From assembly GCF_003363155.1 (NCBI RefSeq), contig NZ_QRBE01000003.1, forward strand, positions 124,001 through 188,000: a stretch of 64,000 nucleotides of DNA, read 5' to 3'. Below, in pieces: positions 1-8,085 of this stretch (its first letter is position 1; each line of letters starts with the position of its first letter). The DNA is from Dyella monticola. GTDB lineage: Bacteria > Pseudomonadota > Gammaproteobacteria > Xanthomonadales > Rhodanobacteraceae. Below the pieces are notes generated by a model that was not told the DNA's origin, made no database searches, and saw only the letters and a list, made by a program, of their open reading frames with translations. The translations under genes were made by a program, and so were the position numbers.

Positions 1-1536
1 TGCCGACGGTTCATCGGTGTAAACCAGCTTCCAGCCATGCGATTGGATGCCGCCGGTCAATGGGCCATGTCCATCCAACCGGGCGCGAAGGTAGGACGCC
101 CAGTCGAACGGTGCGATGGCATTGAGCGTGTTGACGACGTCTTCAAACGAATAGGGATTAACGGCAAAGCTGCCGTTTTGCATGCCGAAAAATATTTTGC
201 AGAAATCATCCAGACTACGCGTGTCATGGCTCAGCGCGCGCAGTTGGCCGTCGACATCGAGCCAGATCATCATTCCCGCGCCGTAATAGTCGTAGGTGGC
301 CTGGTAACTTATATACGTTGCGCTCGCGCGCATTGCAGGATCGTTCGTGGTATCTCGCACCGTGCGCCAACTGGCCAGGCCGGGGCGGCCTGTATCGAAT
401 GTTGCCGCTACGCTGGCGATCATGTCCCTGGCTTGCTCGGGCGTCCAAAGCCCCGCGCGCGCGGTCATGACGTATCCCATCAATCGGGTCTGTCCTTCGT
501 AAACCCAGAGCGAACCATCCTGCAAAGGTTCGTTGAGATTGGCGGTGTCTTGGTCAGCGCCGCGACGATACTTGCCATTCCAGGAATGATTGAGCTCGTG
601 CGGGAGCAATTCGTACTGCGGTATGTGCGCGCTCTTATGCTCAAAGTAATCGGCGCTGGCGCCGAGTTCACTGGAACGGTGATGCTCACGTCCAATCCGG
701 CTTAGCTTGTCACTCAACGCCAGCAAGAAGTCGTAGTGATCGTAGTGGCGCGCGCCGTAGAGCCGATACATTTGTTGCACGAGATTCTTGTAGGCTTCGA
801 TCTGATCTGCCGGGACATTGAGGTATTGGGGGTCGTCCGCAAAGATATTCAGATGTACAGCGGCTGAGGCGCCCGGGTCCAGGTCGATCCGTTTGAAATA
901 TGTCCCCGCATACACGGGCGAGTCCACCAGATCGTCATAGTCGATGGGTGCATAGACAACGGTGTTGCCGGCAATGGATGCGACGTTCAACGCCGTGGCT
1001 GATTGCCAGCCTGGCGGATACGTTACGCTCGCTTGGGCGCGGATGCGGTCTGCGTAATAACCCGCTGGATAAAGGCTTACCGTGTTCCACTGCAAATCGA
1101 GCATTTCCGGCGTCATGACGATGCGTCCCTGGCTTTTATCCAGCGGCGAGAGAAACTGGAAAGCAGCGTCGATGCTGTGAGCGCCTGGCGGCACGGTGAC
1201 ATGAAATGCATAAACGTTGAGCGTATCGCGGACCCAATCGAGCCGCTTTCCATTGGCCGTCATGACCAGCCCGGCCAGCGCGTCGATCGGGCCAATGGGC
1301 GCATGCGTGCCGGGAATCCATTGCGGATACAGCAGCGTCAATGCTCCGGGGCGTGCCGGGATGGTTTCATGAACACTAAAAATCCGATGTTTTAGATCGG
1401 TGGCGTCTACCGCTATTTTCAGCGTGCCCGCCGGATAATCCTGATTTTTCGGTACCGGTATTTCGCCCGCTGAGCTGACGTTGGCTATGCAAAGAGCGGC
1501 GAAAAGGGCGGCGGCGATGGGAAGGCGGCAGTTCAA
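1..1536 (-). CDS. M61-family (glycyl aminopeptidase) metallopeptidase, C-terminus off window
   Basis: First 512 codons of an exported zinc aminopeptidase; the gene runs off the left edge, so the C-terminal part (usually PDZ-like) is unseen. No ATG fits. The TTG at 1536-1534 follows a GGGAG ribosome site and opens a signal peptide (MNCRLPIAAALFAALCIA, then NVSSA), after which the frame stays open. The N-terminal domain has the family segment LYPQWIPGTHAPIGPI. The zinc site is H313-E-L-N-H317, followed by SWNGKYRRG, and E347 in LWVYEGQTR is the probable third ligand. Family members are periplasmic or outer-membrane enzymes that act on short peptides. Family assignment is firm; the exact substrate is unknown. 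Confidence 0.85.
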   Translation of the reverse strand, partial: MNCRLPIAAALFAALCIANVSSAGEIPVPKNQDYPAGTLKIAVDATDLKHRIFSVHETIPARPGALTLLYPQWIPGTHAPIGPIDALAGLVMTANGKRLDWVRDTLNVYAFHVTVPPGAHSIDAAFQFLSPLDKSQGRIVMTPEMLDLQWNTVSLYPAGYYADRIRAQASVTYPPGWQSATALNVASIAGNTVVYAPIDYDDLVDSPVYAGTYFKRIDLDPGASAAVHLNIFADDPQYLNVPADQIEAYKNLVQQMYRLYGARHYDHYDFLLALSDKLSRIGREHHRSSELGASADYFEHKSAHIPQYELLPHELNHSWNGKYRRGADQDTANLNEPLQDGSLWVYEGQTRLMGYVMTARAGLWTPEQARDMIASVAATFDTGRPGLASWRTVRDTTNDPAMRASATYISYQATYDYYGAGMMIWLDVDGQLRALSHDTRSLDDFCKIFFGMQNGSFAVNPYSFEDVVNTLNAIAPFDWASYLRARLDGHGPLTGGIQSHGWKLVYTDEPSA

Positions 1537-1610
1537 GGTGATCTCCCTGGCTAAACGCAATAGGCCTTCTGCGTTGGACGCGCACCACGTAAAAAGCGTT
1601 TAAATCGACT

Positions 1611-1925
1611 TCAATGGCCGGCATTGTGGACACGTTGAGTAGCTTCAATCAGCGAGAGGCGCTCTACGCTTAACCCCTCCTTCTTACAGAGGGACAGAAT
1701 TCCCCGCGGCCCTACCATGTGGAATAGACCGACAATCACAATCGAAGTGCTTTTCGAGGCAAGCATGGTTTCGAATCGCGGTAGCCATGCTTTATTTCGT
1801 CTAAAGGTAAGTTCTTCAGCGAGTTCGGGATAGTCGCGACTGTAGCGCTCCACCTCGGTCGATGCTGGAGCTTGATTGCCTGCGGCCCAATCAACATAAA
1901 TGTTGCGGTTGGCGTCCGTTGATCG
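1611..1925 (-). pseudogene. TraB/GumN-family C-terminal remnant
   Basis: The minus frame ending at 1611 gives about 100 codons matching the C-terminal end of TraB/PrgY/GumN proteins: RRNKAWLPRFETMLASK, then IVIVGLFHMVGPRGIL and KKEGLSVERL. Only a GTG at 1853 could serve as a start, without a ribosome site, and the homologous frame can be followed upstream to about 1925 (NRNIYVDWAAGN) before stops appear. The N-terminal half of the family, with its signal peptide, is absent. From 1926 to 2137 I see only short broken frames; one encodes LYFQRSLLTGESWYYLRVDT and may be another gene remnant. Read as a decayed fragment at the edge of the accessory region. Confidence 0.6.
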
Positions 1926-2137
1926 TCACACCATGCGGTGTATCCACACGCAAGTAGTACCAGCTTTCACCCGTAAGTAAGCTGCGTTGGAAGTACAGCG
2001 ATTCACTGCGGAGGGTTCCACTATCACAATCCGTGGCGCTTTCGCAGACTACGTACACTAGGTCCCTTCGCCTGTAGGCTTGGCAATCGATTCAATCTCC
2101 ACTGAGATTCGATTGGCAAGATCTAAGAGGCCTTTCT

Positions 2138-2434
2138 TTACGCGGCGTGCGAATAGGGCTCAATTTTCGCCAGTTGGTCGCCAATCTGATCTTTGGTCAT
2201 GGCGCGATCGAAGTCGTCCTGCAGGCCCGTCCAAAAGCCCTCGCTCGTGCCAAAGAACTTGGCCAGGCGCAGTCCCGTATCGGCGGTTATGGAGCGCTTG
2301 CCGGCGATGATTTCGCCGATGCGCGTTTGCGAAATGTCGATGGATTTGGCGAGCCGGTAGGGTGTTACGTCCATGGGCTTGAGGAACTCCTCAAGCAGGA
2401 TCTCACCCGGATGCGGGTAGGGTATGGTGCGCAT
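2138..2434 (-). CDS. higA: HigA-type antitoxin (XRE family)
   Basis: 98-residue antitoxin and DNA-binding repressor of the HigBA toxin-antitoxin module. The start PHPGEILLEEFLKPMDVT is the hallmark of HigA/VapI antitoxins. A helix-turn-helix follows at about residues 24-60 (YRLAKSIDISQTRIGEIIAG). The ATG has a clear GAGGAAGG ribosome site. It lies 64 bp downstream of higB in the same direction, the toxin-first order typical of hig loci. It should bind HigB and also the inverted repeat in the higB promoter. The module sits next to IS debris in a mobile region, where such modules often stabilise DNA. Confidence 0.93.
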   Translation of the reverse strand: MRTIPYPHPGEILLEEFLKPMDVTPYRLAKSIDISQTRIGEIIAGKRSITADTGLRLAKFFGTSEGFWTGLQDDFDRAMTKDQIGDQLAKIEPYSHAA

Positions 2435-2498
2435 TGTTACACCTTCCTCATTCTGTCTTATTCGGTCTTGGTCTTACTTGTCTCGGTCGTGCGTCACT

Positions 2499-2777
2499 TC
2501 AGTGATAGTCGACAATCTCCACATCGTACGCATCACCGTCACGCCATTTGAAGCAAACCCGGAATTGATCGTTGATCCGAATGCTGTGTTGACCTTTCCG
2601 GTCACCTTTTAGCGCTTCAAGTCGGTTGTTCGGCGGTATGCGCAGATCGTCCAGTGTGGCGGCACGTTGAAGGATGGCCAGCTTGCGCATGGCTACACCT
2701 TCGATATTGACCCACCGACGAAATCGCTTGCCTTCGAACAGTTCCCTTGTCGCTTTGTCGCGGAAAGTCCTTATCAT
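2499..2777 (-). CDS. higB: HigB-type mRNA interferase toxin
   Basis: 92-residue RelE-superfamily toxin that cuts mRNA on the ribosome. The sequence is full length for the family: MIRTFRDKATRELFEG, then RFRRWVNIEGVAMRKLAIL, PPNNRLEALKGDRKGQHSI and DQFRVCFKW. First gene of the higBA operon. There is no ribosome site ahead of the ATG, and the predicted transcription start falls on or within a base or two of it, so the toxin message may be leaderless. All family landmarks are present, so it is probably active unless held by HigA. Confidence 0.93.
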   Translation of the reverse strand: MIRTFRDKATRELFEGKRFRRWVNIEGVAMRKLAILQRAATLDDLRIPPNNRLEALKGDRKGQHSIRINDQFRVCFKWRDGDAYDVEIVDYH

Positions 2778-2783
2778 GGGCGA

Positions 2784-2812
2784 ATACTACCGAGGTGCGG
2801 TAGTAACGTCAA
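2784..2812 (-). promoter_or_regulatory. higBA promoter with embedded operator
   Basis: On the minus strand TTGACG (2812-2807) and TAGTAT (2789-2784) are separated by exactly 17 bp, a near-consensus sigma-70 promoter. An 8-bp inverted repeat, TACTACCG-AGGTG-CGGTAGTA (2785-2805), covers the spacer and the -10 box. This is where a HigA dimer would block RNA polymerase. The higB ATG begins 6-7 bases after the -10 box. Confidence 0.75.
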
Positions 2813-3011
2813 TCGATACTATGTGTTTCACGTGGATAGCTGGCCGGTGCTGATCGCGAAACCGTGCATCGGTAAGAACGTCGAACTGCAGATAGGGCGA
2901 GAAAGGATCGTGCCGACTTAAGTACCTCGAAGGTCCCAGATAAAATCGTCTGCGATGGTTACCGGTGCGGCCCTCTTCGTGACGAGCCACTGCATGTTGC
3001 ACGTAGTCGCT

Positions 3012-3113
3012 AACCGTCGCCACGCCTTCCTGCTCGGCTCGGCGCAACGCCTGTTCCTTGAACTCCTCGCTGTAACGTTGCCGGGTTTGCTTCACACCTG
3101 TCTTCTGCTTCAT
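3012..3113 (-). pseudogene. IS3-family OrfA fragment (element 2)
   Basis: The ATG at 3113 opens a transposase OrfA (MKQKTGVKQTRQRYSEEFKE, then QALRRAEQEGVATV) that matches IS3-family N-termini for about 33 codons. After that the sequence (SDYVQHAVARHEEGR) no longer looks like the family. The helix-turn-helix is incomplete and no OrfB follows. The fragment belongs to the element whose left end is at 3150-3176. It is dead. Confidence 0.7.
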
Positions 3114-3149
3114 GGATCACCTCGGATAGCGAATTGAATCGCTTAACCG

Positions 3150-3176
3150 GGTGTCCGCGGAAGAGGGGCAAGATCA
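3150..3176 (-). repeat. Left terminal inverted repeat of IS3-type element 2
   Basis: Read on the minus strand from 3176, a 27-base stretch starting TGATCTTGCCCC and ending TTCCGCGGACACC aligns without gaps to 3696-3670, the left end of element 1 (TGGTACGCCCCC ... TTCCGTAGACACC). The outer TG is the usual IS3-family tip. The boundary falls just after GAG of the element 1 OrfB, and the TGA of this end stops that frame. Confidence 0.65.
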
Positions 3177-3491
3177 CTCCTTCTTTAAGCTGCTGAAGAA
3201 CGATTCGGCCACCGAGTTATCCCAGCAGTTGCCGCGTCGACTCATGCTGACCTGAAGCCCGTGCTCGCGACAGAAGCGACGCCAATCATCGCTGCCGTAT
3301 TGCACGCCTTGGTCGGAGTGAATGACGACCTCCGCCGTGGGGCGTCGCCGCCAGATCGCCATTAGGAGAGCATCCAAGGCCAGTTCGCGTGCCAGGCTGG
3401 ATTTCATCGACCAGCCGATCACCGCGCGCGAATACAGGTCGATGACGACCGCCAGGTACAACCAACCTTCGGCGGTGCGCAGGTAGGTAAC
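3177..3491 (-). pseudogene. IS3-family OrfB (DDE integrase) C-terminal fragment
   Basis: The frame starts abruptly at VTYLRTAEGWLYLAVVIDLY, just after the place where IS3 OrfB carries its first catalytic Asp, so that residue is lost. The second Asp (VVIHSDQGVQYG) and the Glu (NSVAESFFSSLKKE) remain, with exactly 35 residues between them, as in the D-D(35)E signature. The frame ends in a TGA supplied by the end of element 2, so the last part of the protein is missing as well. Confidence 0.8.
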
Positions 3492-3495
3492 GGCT

Positions 3496-3639
3496 TACGC
3501 CTTGTTCGCGCAGCCACGCATACAGGCTGTGCGTCGACATCCCCAAGCGCTCTGCGACCTCCGAAACGGGATAACCGCGCTCGGTAACTTGCTTGACCGC
3601 CTCAGCCTTGAACTCGTCGGTGAAACGTTTGCTGGTCAT
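3496..3639 (-). pseudogene. IS3-family OrfA N-terminal fragment
   Basis: The ATG at 3639 gives MTSKRFTDEFKAEAVKQVTE, then RGYPVSEVAERLGMSTHSLY and AWLREQGV, the helix-turn-helix domain of an IS3 OrfA. After 48 codons the frame runs into the deletion junction and continues as unrelated sequence over the OrfB fragment. It cannot make a functional transposase. Confidence 0.75.
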
Positions 3640-3762
3640 AGATCCTCCGATCCTCAATAGACACTATCAGGTGTCTACGGAACCGGGGGCGTACCACCGC
3701 TCGCGGGCGCGAGTTCACGAGAGGGTTCAAATTCCGTTAGGGCTTCAGGATGTGCATACGCA

Positions 3763-4683
3763 ATGGCTCTTGCTGCGAGCTCTTGCTATTTTGCAGGCAT
3801 GCCAGCTGTTGCTCAGAGCGCGAGACGGGCAATTGAGTGCATTCTGAAAAACGTAGGCCCCTGGAAAGGCGGTCTGCTCGTAAGAGAACCTGGGAGCGGG
3901 GATAAGGTTTGGGGGAAACTTGGATCCACGGCGCTGTTGGCCGCCAGCCTGACAGTGCCGGCATTCAACGGCCACTTTGAAAAGCAGCGGGAGGCTCTGT
4001 TCCGAAGCATCTCTTCTGCACAGGAGGCCGATGGCTCTTTCTGTTGCAATCCGGGATCGGACCGCGCAGATGGGAAAGGTATTGATTATTATCCAGGCGA
4101 AGCTTTGGTCGCTCTACTATTGAACGCGCAAGCGGGGGATCGAGAGAAGCTTAAGCTGGTTAATGTTGCTTTCGAATACTACAGAGATCACTTTAGAACG
4201 AAGCCGACGACAGCGTTCGTCGGTTGGCATGCGGAAGCCTGGTCCCGCGCAGCATCGCTGTGCGGTAATTCGGATTATGCCGCCTTCGTCTTTGAACAAG
4301 TTGATTGGCTGCTTGGACTTCAACTCACAGATCGCAGCCGGGATGGGCTAAATGGTGGCTTCATCGTGCAAACCGCCGTACCACCAAGTGTCTCATCCGT
4401 GGTTTATACGGAGGCGGTAGTAAGGGGGCTTGCCGCAGCGCGGCGTCTAGGCGACACGGTTCGTATGGAGCGCTATAAGAAGTCGGCCCTAGCCGGATTG
4501 AGGTTTTGTTTGCAGCTTATAGTGTCTCGGGAGCAGGCTGGTTTTCTGGAAGAGCCAGATCGTGCCTATGGCGGCGTCACTGGCTCTCTGCATACTTTCG
4601 ACGTTCGGGCGGATCACGTACAGCATACGATCACGCTGTTGCTGGCGACACTCGAGCAGGCTGCATCTTTGGATATTGCATAG
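3763..4683 (+). CDS. Alpha/alpha-toroid-like protein of unknown function, probably 5'-truncated
   Basis: 306 residues from the first ATG, soluble, built of repeated helical segments with glycine turns: KLGSTALLAASL, SSAQEADGSFCCNPG, DYYPGEALVALLLNAQ, YTEAVVRGLAAARRLG, DVRADHVQHTITLLLA. This pattern resembles alpha/alpha-barrel enzymes (terpenoid-cyclase-like or six-hairpin glycosidase folds), but I cannot name a family or catalytic residues. The reading frame stays open upstream to the IS edge at 3696 and the ATG has no ribosome site, so the original start was probably lost to the IS insertion. Two small membrane protein genes follow at once, 10 bp away, suggesting an operon. GC content appears lower than in the core genes, consistent with acquired DNA. 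Confidence 0.6.
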   Translation: MALAASSCYFAGMPAVAQSARRAIECILKNVGPWKGGLLVREPGSGDKVWGKLGSTALLAASLTVPAFNGHFEKQREALFRSISSAQEADGSFCCNPGSDRADGKGIDYYPGEALVALLLNAQAGDREKLKLVNVAFEYYRDHFRTKPTTAFVGWHAEAWSRAASLCGNSDYAAFVFEQVDWLLGLQLTDRSRDGLNGGFIVQTAVPPSVSSVVYTEAVVRGLAAARRLGDTVRMERYKKSALAGLRFCLQLIVSREQAGFLEEPDRAYGGVTGSLHTFDVRADHVQHTITLLLATLEQAASLDIA

Positions 4684-4693
4684 GGGCAGATCG

Positions 4694-5146
4694 ATGCGAA
4701 CCGTATTGATAGTTGTTGGGGTGCTGGTCCTGATGGCCTGGTTGGCGGTTGCGGGTTCGTCGATTTATGGCCTGGTGATTACGAACCGTATGTCTCAGGC
4801 GGCTGGCCCGCTCGTCACTCACCTTGGTTATGCATGGGACGCCGACAGTTGGAAGGAGCATTGGATGTTCCACAATTCCTACACGTTGATATGCGGGTTA
4901 CTCGGATGTTTGGGAGCAATATTATTGGTCCGCCTGAAGCCGATTGGCTTTCTGATTGAGGCTATCGCTAGTCTTCTCTGGTTTCTACTTCCGTACGGCC
5001 TAGCGATATTTGGGCTTCGCAGATTTGGGTATGAATTTGTGAGGTTCGGCAGTAACGTTCAGCTGCTGGGATTGTTTATCGCGTTTACTGTGGGATACCT
5101 GGTCATCACTCGGCGAGTGCGTGCGGCGGACGCTCAGAAGTCTTAG
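4694..5146 (+). CDS. Small four-helix membrane protein, unknown function
   Basis: 150 residues. The ATG at 4694 follows a GGGG ribosome site and lies 10 bp after the preceding stop; a longer frame from 4562 would overlap the upstream gene and is rejected. Hydrophobic segments lie at about residues 5-27, 61-80, 84-106 and 122-141. A loop of about 33 residues (SQAAGPLVTHLGYAWDADSW and onward) separates helices 1 and 2. The tail is basic (TRRVRAADAQKS). No family recognised. The context suggests it works with the preceding toroid-like protein or the next membrane protein. Confidence 0.65.
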   Translation: MRTVLIVVGVLVLMAWLAVAGSSIYGLVITNRMSQAAGPLVTHLGYAWDADSWKEHWMFHNSYTLICGLLGCLGAILLVRLKPIGFLIEAIASLLWFLLPYGLAIFGLRRFGYEFVRFGSNVQLLGLFIAFTVGYLVITRRVRAADAQKS

Positions 5147-5226
5147 CGATCGGAATGATCAGTGCCGAATAGTTACGCTACGCTATGGATTCAGACTTAA
5201 TGACGGACGGAAGACGTAGGGGACAT

Positions 5227-5556
5227 ATGACAAGCTATGAAAACTGGATGGGCTTCGGCCTTTGCATCGTTGGCTTTGTAGTTTTGTGTGCGATGAAAGG
5301 CAATGAGCCCTGGCGGCACAGCAATTTGTTGGTTGGCATCTTCCTTGTGTTGCTTGCGTCGCTGGCGTTCGGTCTTTTTACGGACATGGGAACTTTATTC
5401 GACCTGCTGGCTCAGTCTAAAAAGATTGACCAGACGACGCACGACAAGGCTAAGAGCATTGCCGCTGTGTGGGCGTTCGTGTTTCCTGGTGTTATCGCGG
5501 CTATCGGTGCGAACCTAATTACAGGCTGGTTTACGTCAAAGAGATCCAGCGAATGA
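5227..5556 (+). CDS. Small membrane protein with three predicted helices, unknown function
   Basis: 109 residues from the ATG at 5227, chosen because AGGGGA lies just upstream. ATGs at 5185 or 5200 are in frame but lack a ribosome site. Predicted membrane segments are at about 6-22, 33-50 and 77-95. A polar stretch (LLAQSKKIDQTTHDKAKS) lies between the second and third. No family recognised. Third gene of a run of unknowns lying between the IS remnants and the TacAT module. From its stop to 5727 (171 bp) I see no gene. Confidence 0.6.
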   Translation: MTSYENWMGFGLCIVGFVVLCAMKGNEPWRHSNLLVGIFLVLLASLAFGLFTDMGTLFDLLAQSKKIDQTTHDKAKSIAAVWAFVFPGVIAAIGANLITGWFTSKRSSE

Positions 5557-5727
5557 TGAAAGCCGATGTTGAGTGATGTGGCTTCGCTGGTAGACAGCCA
5601 ATTCACTTCAAAGCACTTAGCCCGGCATGTGCGAGTGTGAAGGCCGCCGACGCTCGGGCTCTCATTGGTGCAGCGGACTGCTGGCAAATTGGGTGCGTGC
5701 GCTCTCGGCCGATGCCGGGCGGTGAAG

Positions 5728-6506
<779 letters not shown>

Positions 6507-6530
6507 GGCGCAGGCTCCTATGTTTCGCCC

Positions 6531-6559
6531 AGTCTACCACGATGTAACGACATCGTCAT
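6531..6559 (-). promoter_or_regulatory. tacAT promoter with operator
   Basis: On the minus strand ATGACG (6559-6554) and TAGACT (6536-6531) are 17 bp apart and form a reasonable sigma-70 promoter. The inverted repeat ACGATGT-AACG-ACATCGT (6539-6556) fills the spacer, so a bound TacA complex would cover the promoter. From 6560 to 6775 I find no further gene. Confidence 0.6.
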
Positions 6560-6775
6560 TACAGCCATCGATAAGGCGCTCATTGCTTGCGCCCTGGTGG
6601 CCCCGAGCCTTGGCTATATCGCGTTGCCTCTGGAGCCGGTATGGGTCGCCTTTATCAACCGGCGTGCGCTTATGGCGCGACAGCCACGCTTCACTTTCAG
6701 CACCCCGCCCGGGCCCAACGTCGATATCCCAATCCGATTAAGTAGTCACGATTGGTATTAGCATTTTGCGGCCTG

Positions 6776-7960
6776 TTAGGCAGCGTCTGAAAGCGTAGTG
6801 CTTACATCCTCAAAGCGTTGTCCTTGCCGATCTCTCTTAGAGGCGTTGCGGTTGCGCTTCGTTGCTATGGCTGCCCCTGGGAACTTTTTCTCATTGCGTT
6901 CGCGGAATGATTTGCTGCGAGTGATGCTATGCAGGTTCTCGGGATGTAGATTGGCGTACCGCTTCAGCATCTTCCAGTCTTTGTGACCAGTCACCAGCAC
7001 CACTTGCTCTATCGAAAATCCGGCCTCAAACAATCGACTCGTGGCTTCATGTCGCAAGTCATGAAAGTGCAGATCCTTGATCTTCAATTTCTTGCAGATT
7101 CTTCGAAAGGCCGTCCCCACAGACCGCGGGTTGTAGGGAAAAACGCGATCAGTCCCCTTCGAAAGGCGGGCTTGCGTCTGCAATATCCGCCATGCGTCAA
7201 AGCCAGTGGCATCCAACAGCGGAACCTTCTGGTTATTTCCCTCTTTCTCTCGAGGATCTTTGCGGTCCCGAACGAGAAGAGTGCGTGTTGCTTGATTTAC
7301 GTCCTCCCGCGTGAATCGACAGATCTCATCTTCCCGCATGGCTGTCGCAATCGCGAACGGAACGATTCTATCTATCGGGATGGTCTGTCGCGGATTGTTC
7401 GCAGCGTACTCAATAATTCTGCTGATCTCGTCAGGCGTGGGTCGTCGGTCACGCTCGCGTGACTTTCCAACCAACCCGAGTCTCTTGAGCGCGATGCGCG
7501 CGAGCGCGATGGATTCCGTCGAAACATCAATCCCGTGAACCGCCGCAGCGTGAGACAGAATCGTCCGGATATAACCGATATCCATGCTCAACGTCGCAGG
7601 GCCGGCTCCTTCTTTCGCGCGGTTCCTCCCAAATTGGATGAAGCGCTCGCGCCCTAGATCGCGAATCTGAACTTTTCCAAGTTTTTCCCTGAGCAACTCA
7701 AGTGAAAATCGTTTGGTGCGTCGAGGGGATTTGCCGACCTCGTGCATGTCGGTGAGATGTAGATCGATGAGGTGCTCAAAAGTCGTTGGATCAACGCATG
7801 TACGACTGGTCGGCTTCTCTCCTCGATCAATCCTGCGCTCGGCATCCAGTGCCCAGCTATCCGCATCTTTTCGGCGCCGGAAAGTCTCACTAAGGTAATG
7901 ACCCTTGCGTCTAACTTGGACGCGCCAATTACCCGAGGGAAGTTGCAGGAAGGTGGCCAT
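6776..7960 (-). CDS. Tyrosine recombinase / integrase of a dusA-type island
   Basis: 394-residue phage-type integrase that recombines short attachment sites. An N-terminal arm-binding region (SGNWRVQVRRKGHYLSETF) and a core-binding SAM-like domain (about 60-165) precede the catalytic domain. The catalytic residues are R209 (ATAMREDEICRF), H300/R303 (HFHDLRHEATSRL), H326 (GHKDWKMLKRY) and nucleophile Y335. The C-terminal tail is basic (KRNRNASKRDRQGQR). It points away from dusA with only 125 bp between starts. dusA is a known target for one integrase subfamily, which supports integration at the dusA 5' end. All catalytic residues are present, so it may be active. Confidence 0.92.
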   Translation of the reverse strand: MATFLQLPSGNWRVQVRRKGHYLSETFRRRKDADSWALDAERRIDRGEKPTSRTCVDPTTFEHLIDLHLTDMHEVGKSPRRTKRFSLELLREKLGKVQIRDLGRERFIQFGRNRAKEGAGPATLSMDIGYIRTILSHAAAVHGIDVSTESIALARIALKRLGLVGKSRERDRRPTPDEISRIIEYAANNPRQTIPIDRIVPFAIATAMREDEICRFTREDVNQATRTLLVRDRKDPREKEGNNQKVPLLDATGFDAWRILQTQARLSKGTDRVFPYNPRSVGTAFRRICKKLKIKDLHFHDLRHEATSRLFEAGFSIEQVVLVTGHKDWKMLKRYANLHPENLHSITRSKSFRERNEKKFPGAAIATKRNRNASKRDRQGQRFEDVSTTLSDAA

Positions 7961-7985
7961 GGAGTGCGTTCCGTGTGCGCTATGT

Positions 7986-8046
7986 GTGCACAGAGGGGTC
8001 GTAGTGAGGCATATTTCAGCGTTCTACAGTGCACACGAGCGTGCAC
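7986..8046. repeat. Three GTGCAC palindromes between integrase and dusA
   Basis: GTGCAC occurs at 7986-7991, 8029-8034 and 8041-8046, the last two 12 bp apart; all are embedded in longer TGTGCAC/GTGCACA runs. This 125-bp gap must contain the integrase promoter and perhaps arm-type integrase sites, so the repeats may be recombinase or repressor sites. Function is inferred from position only. Confidence 0.35.
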
Positions 8047-8085
8047 AAAAGCGTTCCTATGTCCCTGATTATACAGCGTAACTAT

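Larger units (their letters stand above)
3177..3696 (-). mobile_element. Decayed IS3-family element 1, internally deleted and interrupted by element 2
   Basis: The left end is 3696-3670 (TG...GACACC). Inside are an OrfA start (3639-3496) and the C-terminal half of OrfB (3491-3177), joined by a deletion at about 3492-3495 that removed the rest of OrfA and the first half of OrfB. The right end is missing because element 2 begins at 3176. The element is inactive. Its outer edge at 3696 appears to cut into the gene that begins just to its right. Confidence 0.7.

Noticed and set aside
37-705. 222-codon plus-strand frame at the left end
   Set aside because: It lies antisense to the M61 peptidase, whose zinc motif and signal peptide are clear.
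1860-2110. Small Cys-containing frame (LVYVVCESATDCDSG ... LYFQRSLLTGESWYY) on the minus strand
   Set aside because: It looks protein-like but has no proper start, is overlapped by the GumN remnant, and cannot be linked to a family; treated as debris.
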